From Neurospora tetraspora (taxonomy: Eukaryota > Ascomycota > Sordariomycetes > Sordariales > Sordariaceae), in assembly GCF_033439725.1 (NCBI RefSeq), contig NW_026944384.1, forward strand, positions 6,138,001-6,202,000: a DNA stretch of 64,000 nucleotides, written 5' to 3'. The position numbers and the translations under genes were made by a program. Position 1 is the first letter of the stretch. Each line of letters starts with the position of its first letter. Positions 44,000-56,355 of this stretch are shown piece after piece. Under the pieces are notes generated by a model. The model was not told the origin of the DNA. It searched no databases and worked only from the letters and a program-made list of their open reading frames with translations.

Positions 44000-46609
44000 G
44001 CGATGGACTTTACGATACTTGGGCGTGGAACCAGGGTGCAGTTCCCGAGAGAGGGAACTAGTGCTCAATAGACTAACCTGTATATCACCATCATTATCCT
44101 TACACGGTTCGAATCGGAGTCGACATAGACAAGACATGGACCTGCTTTTGAACATCGGCATGTGCTGGCTTTGGAACTATACACGACGACTGGAACCACC
44201 AACTTCTCCCTTATTCAGGTCGACCTTAGCAGAATCGCATGTGATTATCAACCTTTCACGATCACATTCTTTCCATGCCCCATCCGGACGTTCCTCTGGT
44301 TATCTTGCCTACCTCGAGCTCTTGGCCCTTGGGTCCAACCGTCGAGCATTCTGCAGGCCCGTAGGCCAGTCTCTTCAGTGACTGCTGATACTCGCTCGCT
44401 GGCTGTACCAGCTCTTACGAGGAGAACCACGAGGAAGCTGATCGGCTGGTCCCTCAATGGAGTCTGATTCTGTTGATCTCGCCTCTGGAATCCTCTTTGA
44501 TGCTGAGAAGGCTGAAACTGTAGCCGCGTCTCATCTTATGACGTATCACCACGCCCGTGAAACAAAATGTCCTAGTTCATTTACCATTCTCCTCTAGGGA
44601 AAGTTGGCCAGCCCTGCTCACCCTTCTCAATTCCATGAGTAGGACTGTGAACATCTAACCTTTAACTTCCTCCTCTTTTTGTCACCAGTTCAGGGTCTAA
44701 GAACCACCCCCAGGAAATCTATCGTAGAGACCGACAACTTTTCAGCCGCAATGACAGAAGCTACTTGATATACAAAATCAACCCGATGCACTAAACCCAA
44801 ACTCCCAGACCGCATTTACAATTGTACTTTCTCGTATACCATGACCCATCCGGGGTAACATCCCAAGTAGGTATAAGTGGGTGTTAGTCCCCTCCTACTA
44901 TTGGTATCGTGCCTTCATTAGCCGCATTTTCCAGAACTCGTAGTACAAAGAGATCGGTGAGAAATCCCCAGGGCACCAGCCCAACCACCTAGGCTGAAGC
45001 AGAATTCAGGGGTAAAACCAAACAATGCAGGAAACGGCAAAACTCCGACACTTCAGACGGCGTTTTGCGTCTTGTGTTTTTCGCTACAGTTGCATTGGGT
45101 TATCATGGCGATATTTGCGAGAGTTTGCGAGAGGTTTATAGTAGCATTTATGACGGGTCTGTTACATGCCCGGAGCATGGGTAGAGACAGAGGGAAAAGA
45201 CGAGCATGTGAAATTGTGTCATGATAGCAATTGTGCAAGTTTTGATTGACTACGAAAGCTGCCGTTGCAAATAGAAGATGGAATAGAAGCTTCAAGTTTC
45301 AATCGATTGGTGTCGCTATTCCCCCCAGACAGAAAAGAAAAACAACCAAGGTCCCATGTTGTGTCAACTCCGATGTTGAGTGGTTCGGTTGTTGTGTTGA
45401 CACTCCCACTCGCTCGCTGTGAGTTGTGGATGTGGAACCCCGCCATGGCCCATCGAGATGGCCGGCGGCCAGGCAGTTCGATCGGGTTTCCCGGTCACAG
45501 TCAGTCAGTCAGTCAGTCGGGATGGGAGGAACACGTGAATGGAATCAGTGGGTGAAATGGCATTTGTTGAGCACCCCGGGCCATCTAGACTTCCAAAACC
45601 CATTATTTTTTGGTGAACAACCGCTGAGCCGCCGCCGCCGCCGCCGCCGCCGTTGTCTCGTTAGTCGTTACCATCCCCGTCCGTTCGTTCGGCTAGCGTC
45701 CCGTTGTGTTGGCGACTGGAGCGAAGTCGTTGTTTATTCGTGCAGTTTATTATGAACCGGGGTTATTGACTTCCATGTCTTGCCTGTGAGATCGATCTTT
45801 GGGACTGGGCGGTCACCACCCTTTTCTTTTTTTTTTCCCCGTTCCCTACCTATCGATTGTCCGTATTATCTATTGAATAGCCAACCAAGTCCAGACAAAG
45901 CAAATCTGGGCGGGCCTCGGACATCCCATCTCACCACCTGCGCCGTTCGTTCGACAGGCAACATTTTTGCGACCCGACTGAACTTCCACCTCTTCACTTT
46001 AGTGTTTCAAGGAGAAGGGGGAAACAACTTTAGAAAGAAAGAGTGAACGATTGTTTCTGGAAAGTGGAACTACAGAAAAGGTTACACCGCGGTTGACGAC
46101 ATTGGCCCCTTCTCCATTCGCAACTCCCGAGTCTCCAGTCTCCAGACCTGGACCCCAACATCGTTGCCGTCTCCAGACTCCGGCCCTAGCTCGCTGCTTC
46201 TCGATCTTCCCCAAAAAGTTCCCCAGCCGGATCTCGGCCAACAAATCATACAAACCTAACGGGAACAAGCCATATCCACGTAAGAGTTCGTTCAGTACCC
46301 ATTTCCATCTCCAACCATCCTCGCCATCCACAACAGTTCCCGTCACAGAGCAACCGAACACATTTCGGTCGCTGCGCAACACCAAACCTCGGCCGGGCAA
46401 CAAACGCCCCTCCGTACACCCTGCAGGCCACCCCAAGCCTCAATCCCACGTCCGACGATTTTCCTTTTAGGGGCCGCGCGGAATTGACTACCATACATCA
46501 TCCATCTTTGCTCGAATAAACCTCCGTCGCCGTCGCCGTCACACCGTTGCAACTGCCACTGGGCGCGGTTCGCATTGGCGTCCTTCATGGCTTTCCCCGC
46601 GCTGGCAAG
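44000..46609. other. Intergenic, ~2.6 kb
   Basis: QCR8 3' flank followed by a long upstream region of the Nem1 gene. Simple repeats: CAGT units at about 45499-45518 and a CCG run at about 45629-45653. The last 600 bp are pyrimidine-rich leader sequence. ORFs at 44162-44467, 45426-45755 and 46051-46470 show no motif. Confidence 0.5.
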
Positions 46610-48270
46610 ATGAACTCCCTAAACATCATCTCGGCCCGAGTATCACCGACGTCCAGCCCGACCACGTCTCGATCGAACTCTATAAGCGCACTCAGTCTAG
46701 CCCACCATCTTAGCAAGGAGGAGGACGATAATCTTGGGTCGCGCAGCAACGAAGAGCTGTTGGGCCTAGTCAACAAAAACAACACACTGCCAGAAGAACC
46801 CGAGGACAAGGATACAACTGCGCAAGGGGGATACCATGGACAGGACTACGACCCCGACGAGAAGACCCCTCTGCTAGCCCAAGGCCAGCCCAAGTCGCCG
46901 ACCACATGGAAACCCCTCCCCAAGCGCTTCGCGTTCGCCATTGTCGAGTCCATACGCTGGCTGCTCATGACGATTGCTGCGCCCGGCCTCTACTTGATCG
47001 CCTTGTTCTACGATGCCGAGGGCAACTTTGCGCCCACCAAACAACTACGGAAACTGTTCGGGCGATATGGAGGAAATGCGAAGGAAATGGCGATGGATTA
47101 CCATGAGGCAGCTGCCCTCTCTGACGCTAACCTGGACGGGACGGGCAGCGGAGGAAGCCTTCGCAAGTCACGAAAGTCTCGCCTCCGTTCTAGCGGCTCT
47201 TCATCGTCAGGACTCTCCTCCGAGTCCGAATCGGAAACGGAAAACCAGAGGGGTAGTAACAGCAGCGGGCGACGTCTCAAATCGAAGTCATCCCAAGACT
47301 CTGAAGAAATCGCCCCGGCACGACGCTCCATAAGAATCAAGCTTCACTCGGACGCCGACTCCCTACGACAGCGCAAGCAGCGAAAGGACCGCTCCTCCGC
47401 CTCCGGCCGATCTACCACTAATAGTGACGGCAATGGCGGGTCCGGCCAGCAAAACCTCAGTGTTCCCGGCAACGACATCTCGGCTCAGCTCAAGTCACCG
47501 ACCTCACCCGTCGGTGCTCTAACCAAGTACCCCAAGACGCCCGCGCCCCCGAGGCCTCTGATCCCCAAGCGCCAGCCCTCATACAAGATCAGCGCCGTCG
47601 ACCCAGCCAACCTCAAGCACCAAAAGACGCTCATCCTCGACCTCGACGAGACCCTAATCCACTCCATGTCCAAAGGCGGCCGCATGTCCTCGGGCCACAT
47701 GGTCGAAGTGCGACTGAACACGACTTATGTGGGCGTGGGCGGGCAACAGACCATCGGGCCGCAGCATCCCATCCTCTACTACGTGCACAAGCGCCCGCAC
47801 TGCGACGAGTTCTTGCGACGTGTCAGCAAGTGGTACAACCTGGTGGTGTTCACGGCGTCGGTGCAGGAGTATGCGGACCCCGTGATCGACTGGCTGGAGA
47901 GCGACCGCAAGTACTTCTCGGCTAGGTATTATCGGCAGCATTGCACGTTTAGGCATGGGGCGTTTATCAAGGATCTGAGCTCGGTGGAGCCGGATCTGAG
48001 CAAGGTGATGATATTGGATAATAGCCCGTTGAGCTATATGTTTCATCAGGGTGAGTTTTCGATTCTGTCTTTTGTGCGAGAATGGGGGACAAGTGCTGAC
48101 AAGAGAAAACGAAAACAGACAATGCAATACCCATACAAGGCTGGATCAGCGACCCGACTGACCTCGACTTGATGTACTTGATACCGTTCCTCGAAGGTCT
48201 GCAGTACGTGTCGGACGTGAGAGCCCTGTTGGCCTTGAGAGACGGAGAGGATGGGCAGCATACGGCTTGA
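46610..48270 (+). CDS. NEM1: Nem1-type NIF/FCP1 protein phosphatase
   Basis: Two exons: 46610-48050 and 48119-48270; 68-nt intron (GTGAGT..AACAG with a GCTGAC branch). The product is 530 aa. A hydrophobic stretch RFAFAIVESIRWLLMTIAAPGLYLIALFY (about 102-131) anchors it in the nuclear/ER membrane, as in Nem1. A Ser/Arg-rich disordered region separates it from the catalytic HAD/FCP1 domain: TLILDLDETLIHSM (about 342-355) with the DXDX(T/V) nucleophile motif, then RPHCDEFLRRVSKWYNLVVFTAS, FRHGAFIKDLS and KVMILDNSPLSY. The second exon supplies DNAIPIQGWISDPTDLDLM. With Spo7 it dephosphorylates the phosphatidate phosphatase Pah1 and so controls lipid synthesis and nuclear membrane growth. Confidence 0.9.
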
Positions 48271-50366
48271 TGAGTTATCTTTGAATTTTTATTTGCTTGT
48301 TTTTTTTGCTTTTGCGAACTGTATGAAAGTGGGAGATCAGTGTAAAGAAAGGAGAGAAAGGGAGCATGAGCGAGAGAGGAGGATGAAGCAAGATATATAC
48401 TACATATCGACAGTATTATTATACTACTATTAGAGATGAGGATCAGCGAGTATCATGGATTATTTTCCTGTCTTCTGTCTACGGGTGTAGTATCTTCTAC
48501 TTATCGCTGGCATCTTGCACGTTTTTTAGCTAAAGAAGACATAGCACCTGAAGTCTATACAGCAGGTGGGAAAGCCAACGTCCCATCATTTAGTACCCAC
48601 ATCTTTGCAAGACAACTAGTCTGAGACCCTCTCCTCCCACTCGTTCACGCTCCAAAGATCGCCGCCTGTTCCCCAAGATTTCTTTGCATGAAACGGTCGA
48701 GGATCTTTTATCTGGGCATACATAATACTGTACCCTTCAACACCTTCGGACTGCATTCCCAACAATCTGATTGCATAGGAGGAAAAAAGAAGAAGGGAAG
48801 CACGAAAGTCTGGACTCAACGGTGCCCACTCGGGGGTTTTTGTTGACTTCCAGACTTTTTCAAGATCCAGATCCAGGGATCTCGAGGAAAGGACCAAGAG
48901 GACCAAGCTCACATATCGTGGCTCGCGTGGCTGGTAATGATGCTATGCGGCGGCCGCGGACCGTCCAGTCACCAGTGCGTGTATGTAGGTAAGGTAGGTA
49001 GGTGACAGGGCGCCCGTTGGACCCCCCTGGTCAACTTTTCAGGAACGAACGCAGCTCACTTATCCCAACTCTATGGGGGGGGGACAAACGTCACCGTGGG
49101 ATCTTTTTTCTCCCCCATGAATTTCAAGAGGAAGAGGAAGAGGGGCAGTTTCATTCTGTTGCTTCCGGACTACACAGTATAAAACCCGATCACGATGTTC
49201 ATGGCCTTCGCCTTGGAAGAAGAGAAACTAAGTATACTGCCTCAACTTCAGCTTGGTTTTTGAACCTCAGCAAGAATCCACTTTGCAGCGTCAGAAACGT
49301 ACACAGTACAATTCCATGGTGGAGAGAGTTCAGCTTCGGATCGATGGTTTGGGAATGAGGACCGAAGACAGGATTCATGGGCTCGATGGGGTAACGGAAG
49401 TAAGTATGTACTATGTACACTAAGTAAACAGAAGAGAGAGGGGCAGCAACGGCTCAACGGGAAAGTAGTTCGGCATAGCAGAGGGAAAACAAGCGGAAAC
49501 GAAATCTGACTTCCCACCGCGGCGGCTGTAATCATGCAATTGCAATTACGTGACCCCTTTGTTTCACCATTTCGATACCGTGACCTCCAAGTCTGACTGC
49601 CTGCCTGAGTCTGACTGACAGCTGGATTGACCCCTCACCAAGACATCGATCAACAAGACGGGAGCGGATTGAGAAGATGGTGGATTTGTTGAATCGATGT
49701 CCTGTCCAAGACGGACGGTGTCCGCGGATGGGATGTTACGATGGAAGGTGGGGCAATGGCCGACAAGGGTTAGTCCGCATTGGGGAAAGCGCTGGTCGAG
49801 GTTTCGAATGGGTGGTGACATCATCTTGCAGCACATCACAAAGATGCAAGTCTGGGGAAAGCTCGACGGAGCGATGATGTTATGGTGTTTCCTTTGCAAT
49901 TTTACAGTGAAAGTTTGAAAGATGGCCAATTAGAGTCCGGGAATCTCGCTGGAAGAGGAAGAGAGGAGACATCGGGAGGTTCCATTGCGATTGTCAGGTC
50001 TCTTTCCATCCGTCCTTGCTCCTTGGTCGCTGTTCGTTGCCTGTTCGGCTTGGTTGACTGGCCTGCTGGGCTGGGCTCATGGATGCTTGCTTGCTTTCTC
50101 GCCTGGTTGCTTGGTTGACTGAAATCGTGACGCACAAAGAAATGATCTCGCCCTGGCAGCAGGCCTTCCCAGATCCATTCCTTCCCGTCCTCACTAGTAC
50201 TTTATAACCACCGCGTCCTCCCTCCCCTCCATCTCCCTTTTGCTTGCTTCTCCAATCCAAACAAGTGAACAAAACAACGACTTCTCCAAACGAGAATAAC
50301 GACGACGATACCCAAACGAACAACTACTACCACTTTATAACCTACTACACGATACCAACCGCCATC
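48271..50366. other. Intergenic, ~2.1 kb
   Basis: Nem1 3' flank and the upstream region of the DUF1761 gene. A run of G lies near 49074-49082, GTAG repeats near 48984-49003 and tandem TTGGTTGACTGG-like units near 50046-50120. The leader just before 50367 is CT- then ACGA-rich. No ORF with recognisable features. Confidence 0.5.
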
Positions 50367-51226
50367 ATGTCTCTTCACTGTTAGTAGCCCCTCTTCTCCT
50401 GTCAATCTCACCTTGCATCCGCGTCAGGTGGTTCATGCTTCGGGCTTCATCTCAAACGACAACAACGACACAACCGAATATCTCGACAAAATGACTAGCA
50501 TCTCGAGTACGCCCTCATTGCTCGCTATCCTCGACATCAACTTCGCTCAGAAGCATCGCGTTTTGGGTTTGCGTTGCTATGAGAAACCCGCGGCAGTCTA
50601 TGACGTAGGGGATTCGAGCGGGGCGGACCATGGGATGCACGTCAAACAACACAAGCACATGCCAAACATTGCGAATTGGGATGAACCGAAGATGAACCAC
50701 CGCATCGCAACGCACAAGCATCACCACCATCAACCATTGAGCATCAACAATCATACCAAGCAATGATACTAACCTACTGCAAACAGATCTCCCCCCCGTC
50801 AAGCCCTCGGCCATCGCCCTCGGCACCATCTTCAACCACACCACCGAGCTGGCCATCATGACCCCTCTCTTCGGCCAGACCTACCAGCGCGCCAAGCTCT
50901 CCAACAGTAAGGAGGAGTTCATCAAGTCGCGCGAGGCCACCTCGGCCGTGATGGCCTGGGGTTCGTCCCTGGTCGGCTCGGCCCTGCAGTCGTACGGTAT
51001 CGGTGCCCTGATCAACGCCACCGGCACCCTCAGCTACCGCGGCGCCGCCTACCTCGGCGGTCTCATCTTCGCTGCCACCTCTGCTCCCGGTTTCATCTCT
51101 GAGCTGTTCGTCGAGAAGCGCGCCTTCGAGACTGTCGGCATCAACGTCCTCGCTAAGCTGTTTGAGACTGTCGGCCTTTCTGTCTTCCTTACCTGGTGGG
51201 GAACGCGCACCAACCCTTTTGAGTAG
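50367..51226 (+). CDS. DUF1761-family small membrane protein
   Basis: Two exons: 50367-50379 (13 nt) and 50787-51226, separated by a 407-nt intron (GTTAGT..AACAG with an ACTAAC branch). The product is 150 aa, beginning MSLHYLPPVKPSAIALGT. It has four hydrophobic segments (about residues 9-22, 50-75, 82-105 and 125-145) and the conserved Gly-rich patches of DUF1761 proteins (SAVMAWGSSLVGSALQSYG; YLGGLIFAATSAPGF). The family is widespread, membrane-embedded and without an assigned function. The tiny first exon is required because exon 2 has no suitable ATG before the first hydrophobic segment. I am confident in exon 2 and less so in exon 1. Confidence 0.75.
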
Positions 51227-52390
51227 TGGGTAACCTTGTAAACAACCTTTTACTATACTTCGGTATATCCTGAGGGAACAGTTTTGCTGACACTGTTGAC
51301 ACAGCTCCTCTGCTACCTCCGGCTCCCCTAGCCTCGGCCGGACGAGCTGGCGCGCCGAGTAAAGGGTTCTTTTGAGTAAAAAGAACTCTAGGATGGTTTA
51401 ATGAAGTTAATGATAATAGGAACTTGGTATCGCACCTACAATTTGGAGTGTGAGCGTGTTCCTGGGCTTTCCCTTTTCTCTTAGTACCCTCTGTACTTGT
51501 ATCAAGCTATTAGCATATCAGCATTCCTGAGATGAATGGAAGACGCTGGTGATACCTCACTGTTTGGTTCGTGTGCTTGTTGTTTGCTCGTGATTGGAGT
51601 TGCCTTGCGTCTGATAAAAGTGTTGTGTTGGTAGTTGGCCATGTCAATGTTGTGTCGTGTATTGTGAGATAGAGGTACAACGCACGGCATTCGACCCAAA
51701 GACGGTTGGACACATAGGAACGAAGATGAGAACTGACGAACTTGGTATTCCTTTCTCATATATACCGTACAAAATACAAGTGTTACCCCACAACGCCTTC
51801 CATTTTTAATGACAGCAAGTAGCCAGCGCCAAAAATCCATAACCGAAACCAGGATAGACCAAAAATGTCAACCTGTGAAGACGAGACCCATGAATGCTCT
51901 CTATCTATAGCTTAGATAAAAGCCCAGCGCAGCCGAGTTGCCCGGATGGTGACCAATGCGGAGGTGATGATGATCGGTATCCGACCGCCTTTGCGTGATG
52001 AAAAAAGTGCGTGGAAAGAGCCTGAACGAAGTCGGGACAAGGACTGATTTCAAGGTGAAGATGGAGAGGCCAGGATGACAAGGATGTGATTAGAGCGCCA
52101 ACTTGCTTCTCCCTCTTCAGTAAGTCCCCAAACCAGTCGCAAGTCCATGGAAAGAAGTCTTCTTCGTGCTTCTCACCGGCCCCCAAGACTCTAAGGAGAT
52201 CTAGGTTGCCCGATTCCTCTCAACAAGAGACGGTCCGGTTGTCTGAGCAAAAAGCACATACGCACACGAACACTCTGACTAGCAGACGCATAATCACATC
52301 GACACCAACAATGTCATGCTCTCATGCCCCTGCTGTCGCCATCGAGTCGTCGCAGTCTTTCATTTTTTTCGCTTTGTTGCTCCCGCCAAC
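51227..52390. other. Intergenic between convergent genes
   Basis: 3' flanks of the DUF1761 and NHP2 genes. Overlapping ORFs on the minus strand (51502-51840, 51905-52186) show no recognisable features. Confidence 0.5.
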
Positions 52391-53246
52391 TTAGGCAGTA
52401 GCCTTGACCCTCGCCTCAATCTGAAGCGGGTGAGTACCCTTAACCCAGGGCTCGACCTGGACGTTCCACTGTTTTTGCGCCGTCTTGACCAGCTCCTTGT
52501 AGGCCTCGAGGTACTCGGCGGGGTCGACCTTCTTCTCATCGTCGTCACCCTTGGACTCCTTGCCGGAGGACTTCTTGCCCTCGGGCTTGAGCATCACCAC
52601 CGAGGTGGCGCGCTTGGTGCAGGCGGCAACGCCCAGATCGGCGCGCGAGCGGATGTACAGGTAAGGGACGCCGTGCTCCTCGCACAGGATGGGGAAGTGC
52701 ATGATCACGTCCATGGGCGAGATGTCGCCGGCGATGATGACGAGGCCGGGAGCGTCGGCGGGAGGGGAGGCGGCGGTCCGCAGGGGGCACTTCTTGATGG
52801 CCTTCTCGCACTCTTTTACGCCGCGGTGGATGGACTTGAGCTTGGCGCCTGGAGAGAGGGAGGTGATGTGTTAGTGGTTTGTTTTGTGGAATTGATTGGG
52901 GTCGCAATTGCGCTTCAATGGATGGTTGAATGGAAGAGGATTAATTGCAAAACATACCCTTCTTGATCAACTTGTAAATCTTCTTGTGGGTCTTGTCGTC
53001 GGCGAGGGGAAGGGCAAAGGGAACAAGCTCCTCGGCGGTCTTGACAACATCCTCAGGGTCGACGGAACCCTCCTTCTCGAGGTGAGCCTCGACGGCCTTG
53101 GCGAGCTTCTCGGTCTTCTCCTTCTTCTCCTTCTTGTCCGACTTCTTCTCCTTCTTGACACCGGCCTCCTCGCTCATCTTCTTCTCCTTCTTGTCCTTCT
53201 TCTCGGACTTGTCCTTCTTCTCCTTGATCTTATCGGTGGAACCCAT
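52391..53246 (-). CDS. NHP2: H/ACA snoRNP subunit Nhp2 (L7Ae family)
   Basis: Two exons: 53246-52958 and 52848-52391; 109-nt intron (GTATGT..TCCAG). The product is 248 aa. The first ~50 residues are a KEKE-type Lys/Glu run. The L7Ae RNA-binding domain follows: ADDKTHKKIYKLIKKGAKLKSIHRGVKECEKAIKK, LVIIAGDISPMDVIMHFPILCEEHGVPYLYIRS, then ADLGVAACTKRATSVVML (to about 185). Nhp2 is a core protein of H/ACA snoRNPs that guide pseudouridylation and support telomerase RNA. Yeast Nhp2 is 156 aa; here both the N-terminal run and a Lys/Glu-rich insertion after the fold make it longer. It is divergently transcribed from eIF2B-beta. Confidence 0.92.
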
Positions 53247-54072
53247 CTTGTCGGATTATAATGTGTGTTGGTGGTTGGTTGTGTTTGGTTGGTGGTTGAG
53301 GGAGGGGGTATCAAACAGGAATTAAGATTTGGGAATAATGTTACAAACCACACTGCAGTAAAGAAAAAAAGTTACTGGGTTGGGGCGTCAAGGTATTGGT
53401 ATCGTGATGGGGTTGATCGCGAACGGATTCTTCAACGCAGATTTTACTGGGTCCATCAGTGACCCAGTCAATCAGAGCAGAGCGGCGCGACCAAAAATTT
53501 GTAGGCCAATTGTAAAGCCGTTCCGCCGGACGCCGATAAGGTGGGTTAGTGCCTGGAATTGGGTGCGATAAGAGGGACAAGTTTTGGATAAGGATCCGAT
53601 AAGAAATGTCTGGACTCCCCTCTGGAGTCTGGACATCAAATTGCTTGGCGTCCACCTTTTGCTCGGTGGGGTTCTCCAGTTTGTCCGACAGGGATTAGCA
53701 GCCTTGAATTTGAGTGGGGTCCGCTTCTAGCCTGCCGCAGCCCGCATTCTTTTGTGCTTGGAGGTTGCTTGCCTGCCCCACTAAATTTCTAGAGCTTGTG
53801 ATACCTCAAAAGCGCATTCACATTGACTCACCTTGACAATTCACTGGCAAAAAGTCCACAATCCCAAGCGATTTTGGTCCCGTTCTGGAAGCTATTGTTG
53901 AGACCTTTTTGCGACCAGCAGCCTTGTCATTGCTCGCCAATATCGGTTTTATAGATATCCACCGCGTATCATTCGTAAAGACCACATCCTCGAGCAGGGA
54001 ACAGTCGCATTCTCACTTCGACATAACATCCACAATATCTGAGTCCATATCTTTTCTTGATTCAGGCTCACC
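53247..54072. promoter_or_regulatory. Divergent promoter of NHP2 and eIF2B-beta
   Basis: About 0.8 kb between two growth-related genes (ribosome/snoRNP and translation initiation). It holds TGGTTGG repeats near 53270-53300. Nothing else is recognised. A shared growth-regulated promoter is plausible. Confidence 0.5.
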
Positions 54073-55432
54073 ATGGCGCCGTCGCAAATGAGCTATGCCC
54101 CTACGCTGGGCAAGCTCCTCAAGTCTCTCAACACCCAGCCCTTGGAGGCTTCTATCGAGGCTCTTGTCTAGTACGCCGTTGTCTACTGCATATACATGAC
54201 ATATACATATCAGATCCTAACATGATTGGGCAGCCTCCTAAAACGTCGTCAAGTCAAGGGTGATGATATCGCCAATGCCACAGCCCATATGCTGCTCCAG
54301 GTCGTCGCCAAGTCTAAGTGGCAGAACGTCGACCAGCTGCTCGCAAAGGTCTCCAACACTGGCCTCAGACTCGCCCAAGCTGCCCCTACAGAACAGGTCA
54401 TCGGCAATGTCGTCCGCCGGGTGATGGGTCTTATTCGCGATGAGGCTTCCGAGGACAGAAACGCCGACGAGATGGGCGACTCAGTATCCGATCTCTCCCA
54501 GCTTCCCACAACGCCCACCATGCCCTCGAGGCCAGGTCCCACGCCTCTCCGCGCCGCGACTCTCCCCATGTCCAAGTCCATGTTCAACCTTCTCAGCGTC
54601 TCAGAGCCTGTCCAATCACCAGTCACCGGTGCATCCACCCCCATGTCACAGGGCGCATCTGCCAACATGCATGCCCTACGGTCCGAAGTTATCGATGGCA
54701 TCGAAGAGATTATGGACGAGATCAGCCAGGCGGACGACCAGATTGCGGGCTTCGCGGACATCCAGATTCACCCCGGCGACTACGTGCTCGCCTACCTCCC
54801 CTCCCCAACAGTCGAGCGCTTCCTTATCAAGGCGGCGGCAAAGAGGAGGTTTACCGTTTTCCTCGCCAGCACTGAGCGTCAAAAACCCGGCGAGGTACCC
54901 CACGCTGCCCTGCGTAAGAAGCTTGACGGTCTCGGGGTCAACACCATCAGCCTGGCTAGCAACAGCCTGATGGCCTACATGCCGAGGGTGAACAAGGTTG
55001 TTATCGGCGCCAAGGCCGTATATGCGAACGGCGGTGTTTCCACGGAGAGCGGGTGCAGCATCGCTGCTAGGGCGGCGCGGGAGTACTCCAAGCCCGTTAT
55101 CGTTCTTAGCGGTGTCTACAAGTTCTGCCCGGTAGACCCGTCGGACGATGTGACCGAGTTCGAGCAGGGAGACCCCTCGACATTTGTCGACTACGCCGAT
55201 GGTGAGGCCGTGGATGCCCTCGAGGTGGAGAACATCGTGGCCGAGTACCTGCCACCTCAGTATGTCGATGTCTACCTAACAAACCTGTAAGCCCTGAACC
55301 CAGAATTTCGATGACAAAAAGAAACAGCACTAACAATTTCACAGTGGTCCTCAAACACGAGACCATCTCGCCACCATCATGGCCGACCATTATGAGTCCG
55401 AAGATATGGGCCTGTCTTTGCATCTACCTTAG
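54073..55432 (+). CDS. GCD7: Translation initiation factor eIF2B subunit beta
   Basis: Three exons: 54073-54170, 54234-55286, 55345-55432; introns of 63 and 58 nt with CTAAC branches. The product is 412 aa. It has the N-terminal helical region (LLKSLNTQPLEASIEALVYLLKRRQVKG, LLQVVAKSKW, RVMGLIRDE) and the C-terminal Rossmann-like core (GDYVLAYLPSPTVERFLIKAA, FTVFLASTERQKPG, NTISLASNSLMAYMPRVNKVVIGAKAVYANGG, YSKPVIVLSGVYKFCP). The end NIVAEYLPPQYVDVYLTNLG is diagnostic of the eIF2B alpha/beta/delta regulatory family, and the Ser-rich insertion (about 125-160) fits beta. It is part of the guanine-nucleotide exchange factor for eIF2 and senses eIF2-alpha phosphorylation. Confidence 0.93.
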
Positions 55433-56355
55433 AAGCCGTAGATACAAAAAAGGAATGTCGATAGTAATGTACCATGTTGCCGGTCCAATGAAATACTCCT
55501 TCAAATGTGTCTCGGCTGTCTCTGTTAAAACCTAGTCGACCGAGCTCCGGCTCCAACAACAAAAAAACGTGCGTTGCATACTCGTCTACTTGAAAGAGTT
55601 ACATATATGTAACCCAGAAAACCGTCTGTCCGGTCTTAATCGTGCATATATCGGTAGTTGAGAACCGCATTGCATCCGGATGGGACAGGCCGGTCCAGAA
55701 ATCCGATACCAGCAGCTAGCTCCACGATGTTGGCATATCCGATGTCAAGATTATGCGGATTCGCCGAACTCAGCAGCTTTTGAGGCTGGCAGAGGCTTCG
55801 ACGGGCATGGTTAGATGGGGTGAAGGGACAATACGTGTGGCTTTTTCTTGCTGGGCTGCCATCGGACTTGAGAATCTTGACGGGCATATACAGCATGATG
55901 TGATGATATTTCATGTACGCTGGACTCGGAGTCCAGACGTGCAGAGGGGAGGCTTATATGCCGGACTTGGTCCGCACGCAAGAATCTCTCTTCCCGAACT
56001 GGGAATCTTCTCAGATACTTATACCTCTCCATCTATTTTCTTTTCCTTCAATAAATTTTCTCCCTCTTCCTCATCATCCGTCTAACCACTCGGTTCTTCA
56101 CTTCCGTGGTCATTCTCCAAATAAGTTGATCCATCAACCGCTCTTCCTGAATCCGAGATCTTTCGGATACTTATACTTTGCTCATCAACCAGCTTTTCTC
56201 TCTCTCTCGAGAATCATTTTCCATCTTCCACACCATTCTCTTCACACCATCCGTGTGACTGCTTGGTTCTACTACCCACCGTCTACACACACCCACCGTC
56301 TATCATACGTCTCATCGGCCAATCTTGACATTCCCAACCGTCAACTATCATCAAG
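55433..56355. other. Intergenic, upstream of the acidic ORF
   Basis: eIF2B-beta 3' flank then a strongly CT-rich leader (about 56000-56355). A duplicated stretch is visible: the text around 55997-56060 (cttcccgaactgggaatcttctcagatacttatac) recurs in diverged form at 56143-56180. No gene. Confidence 0.45.
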
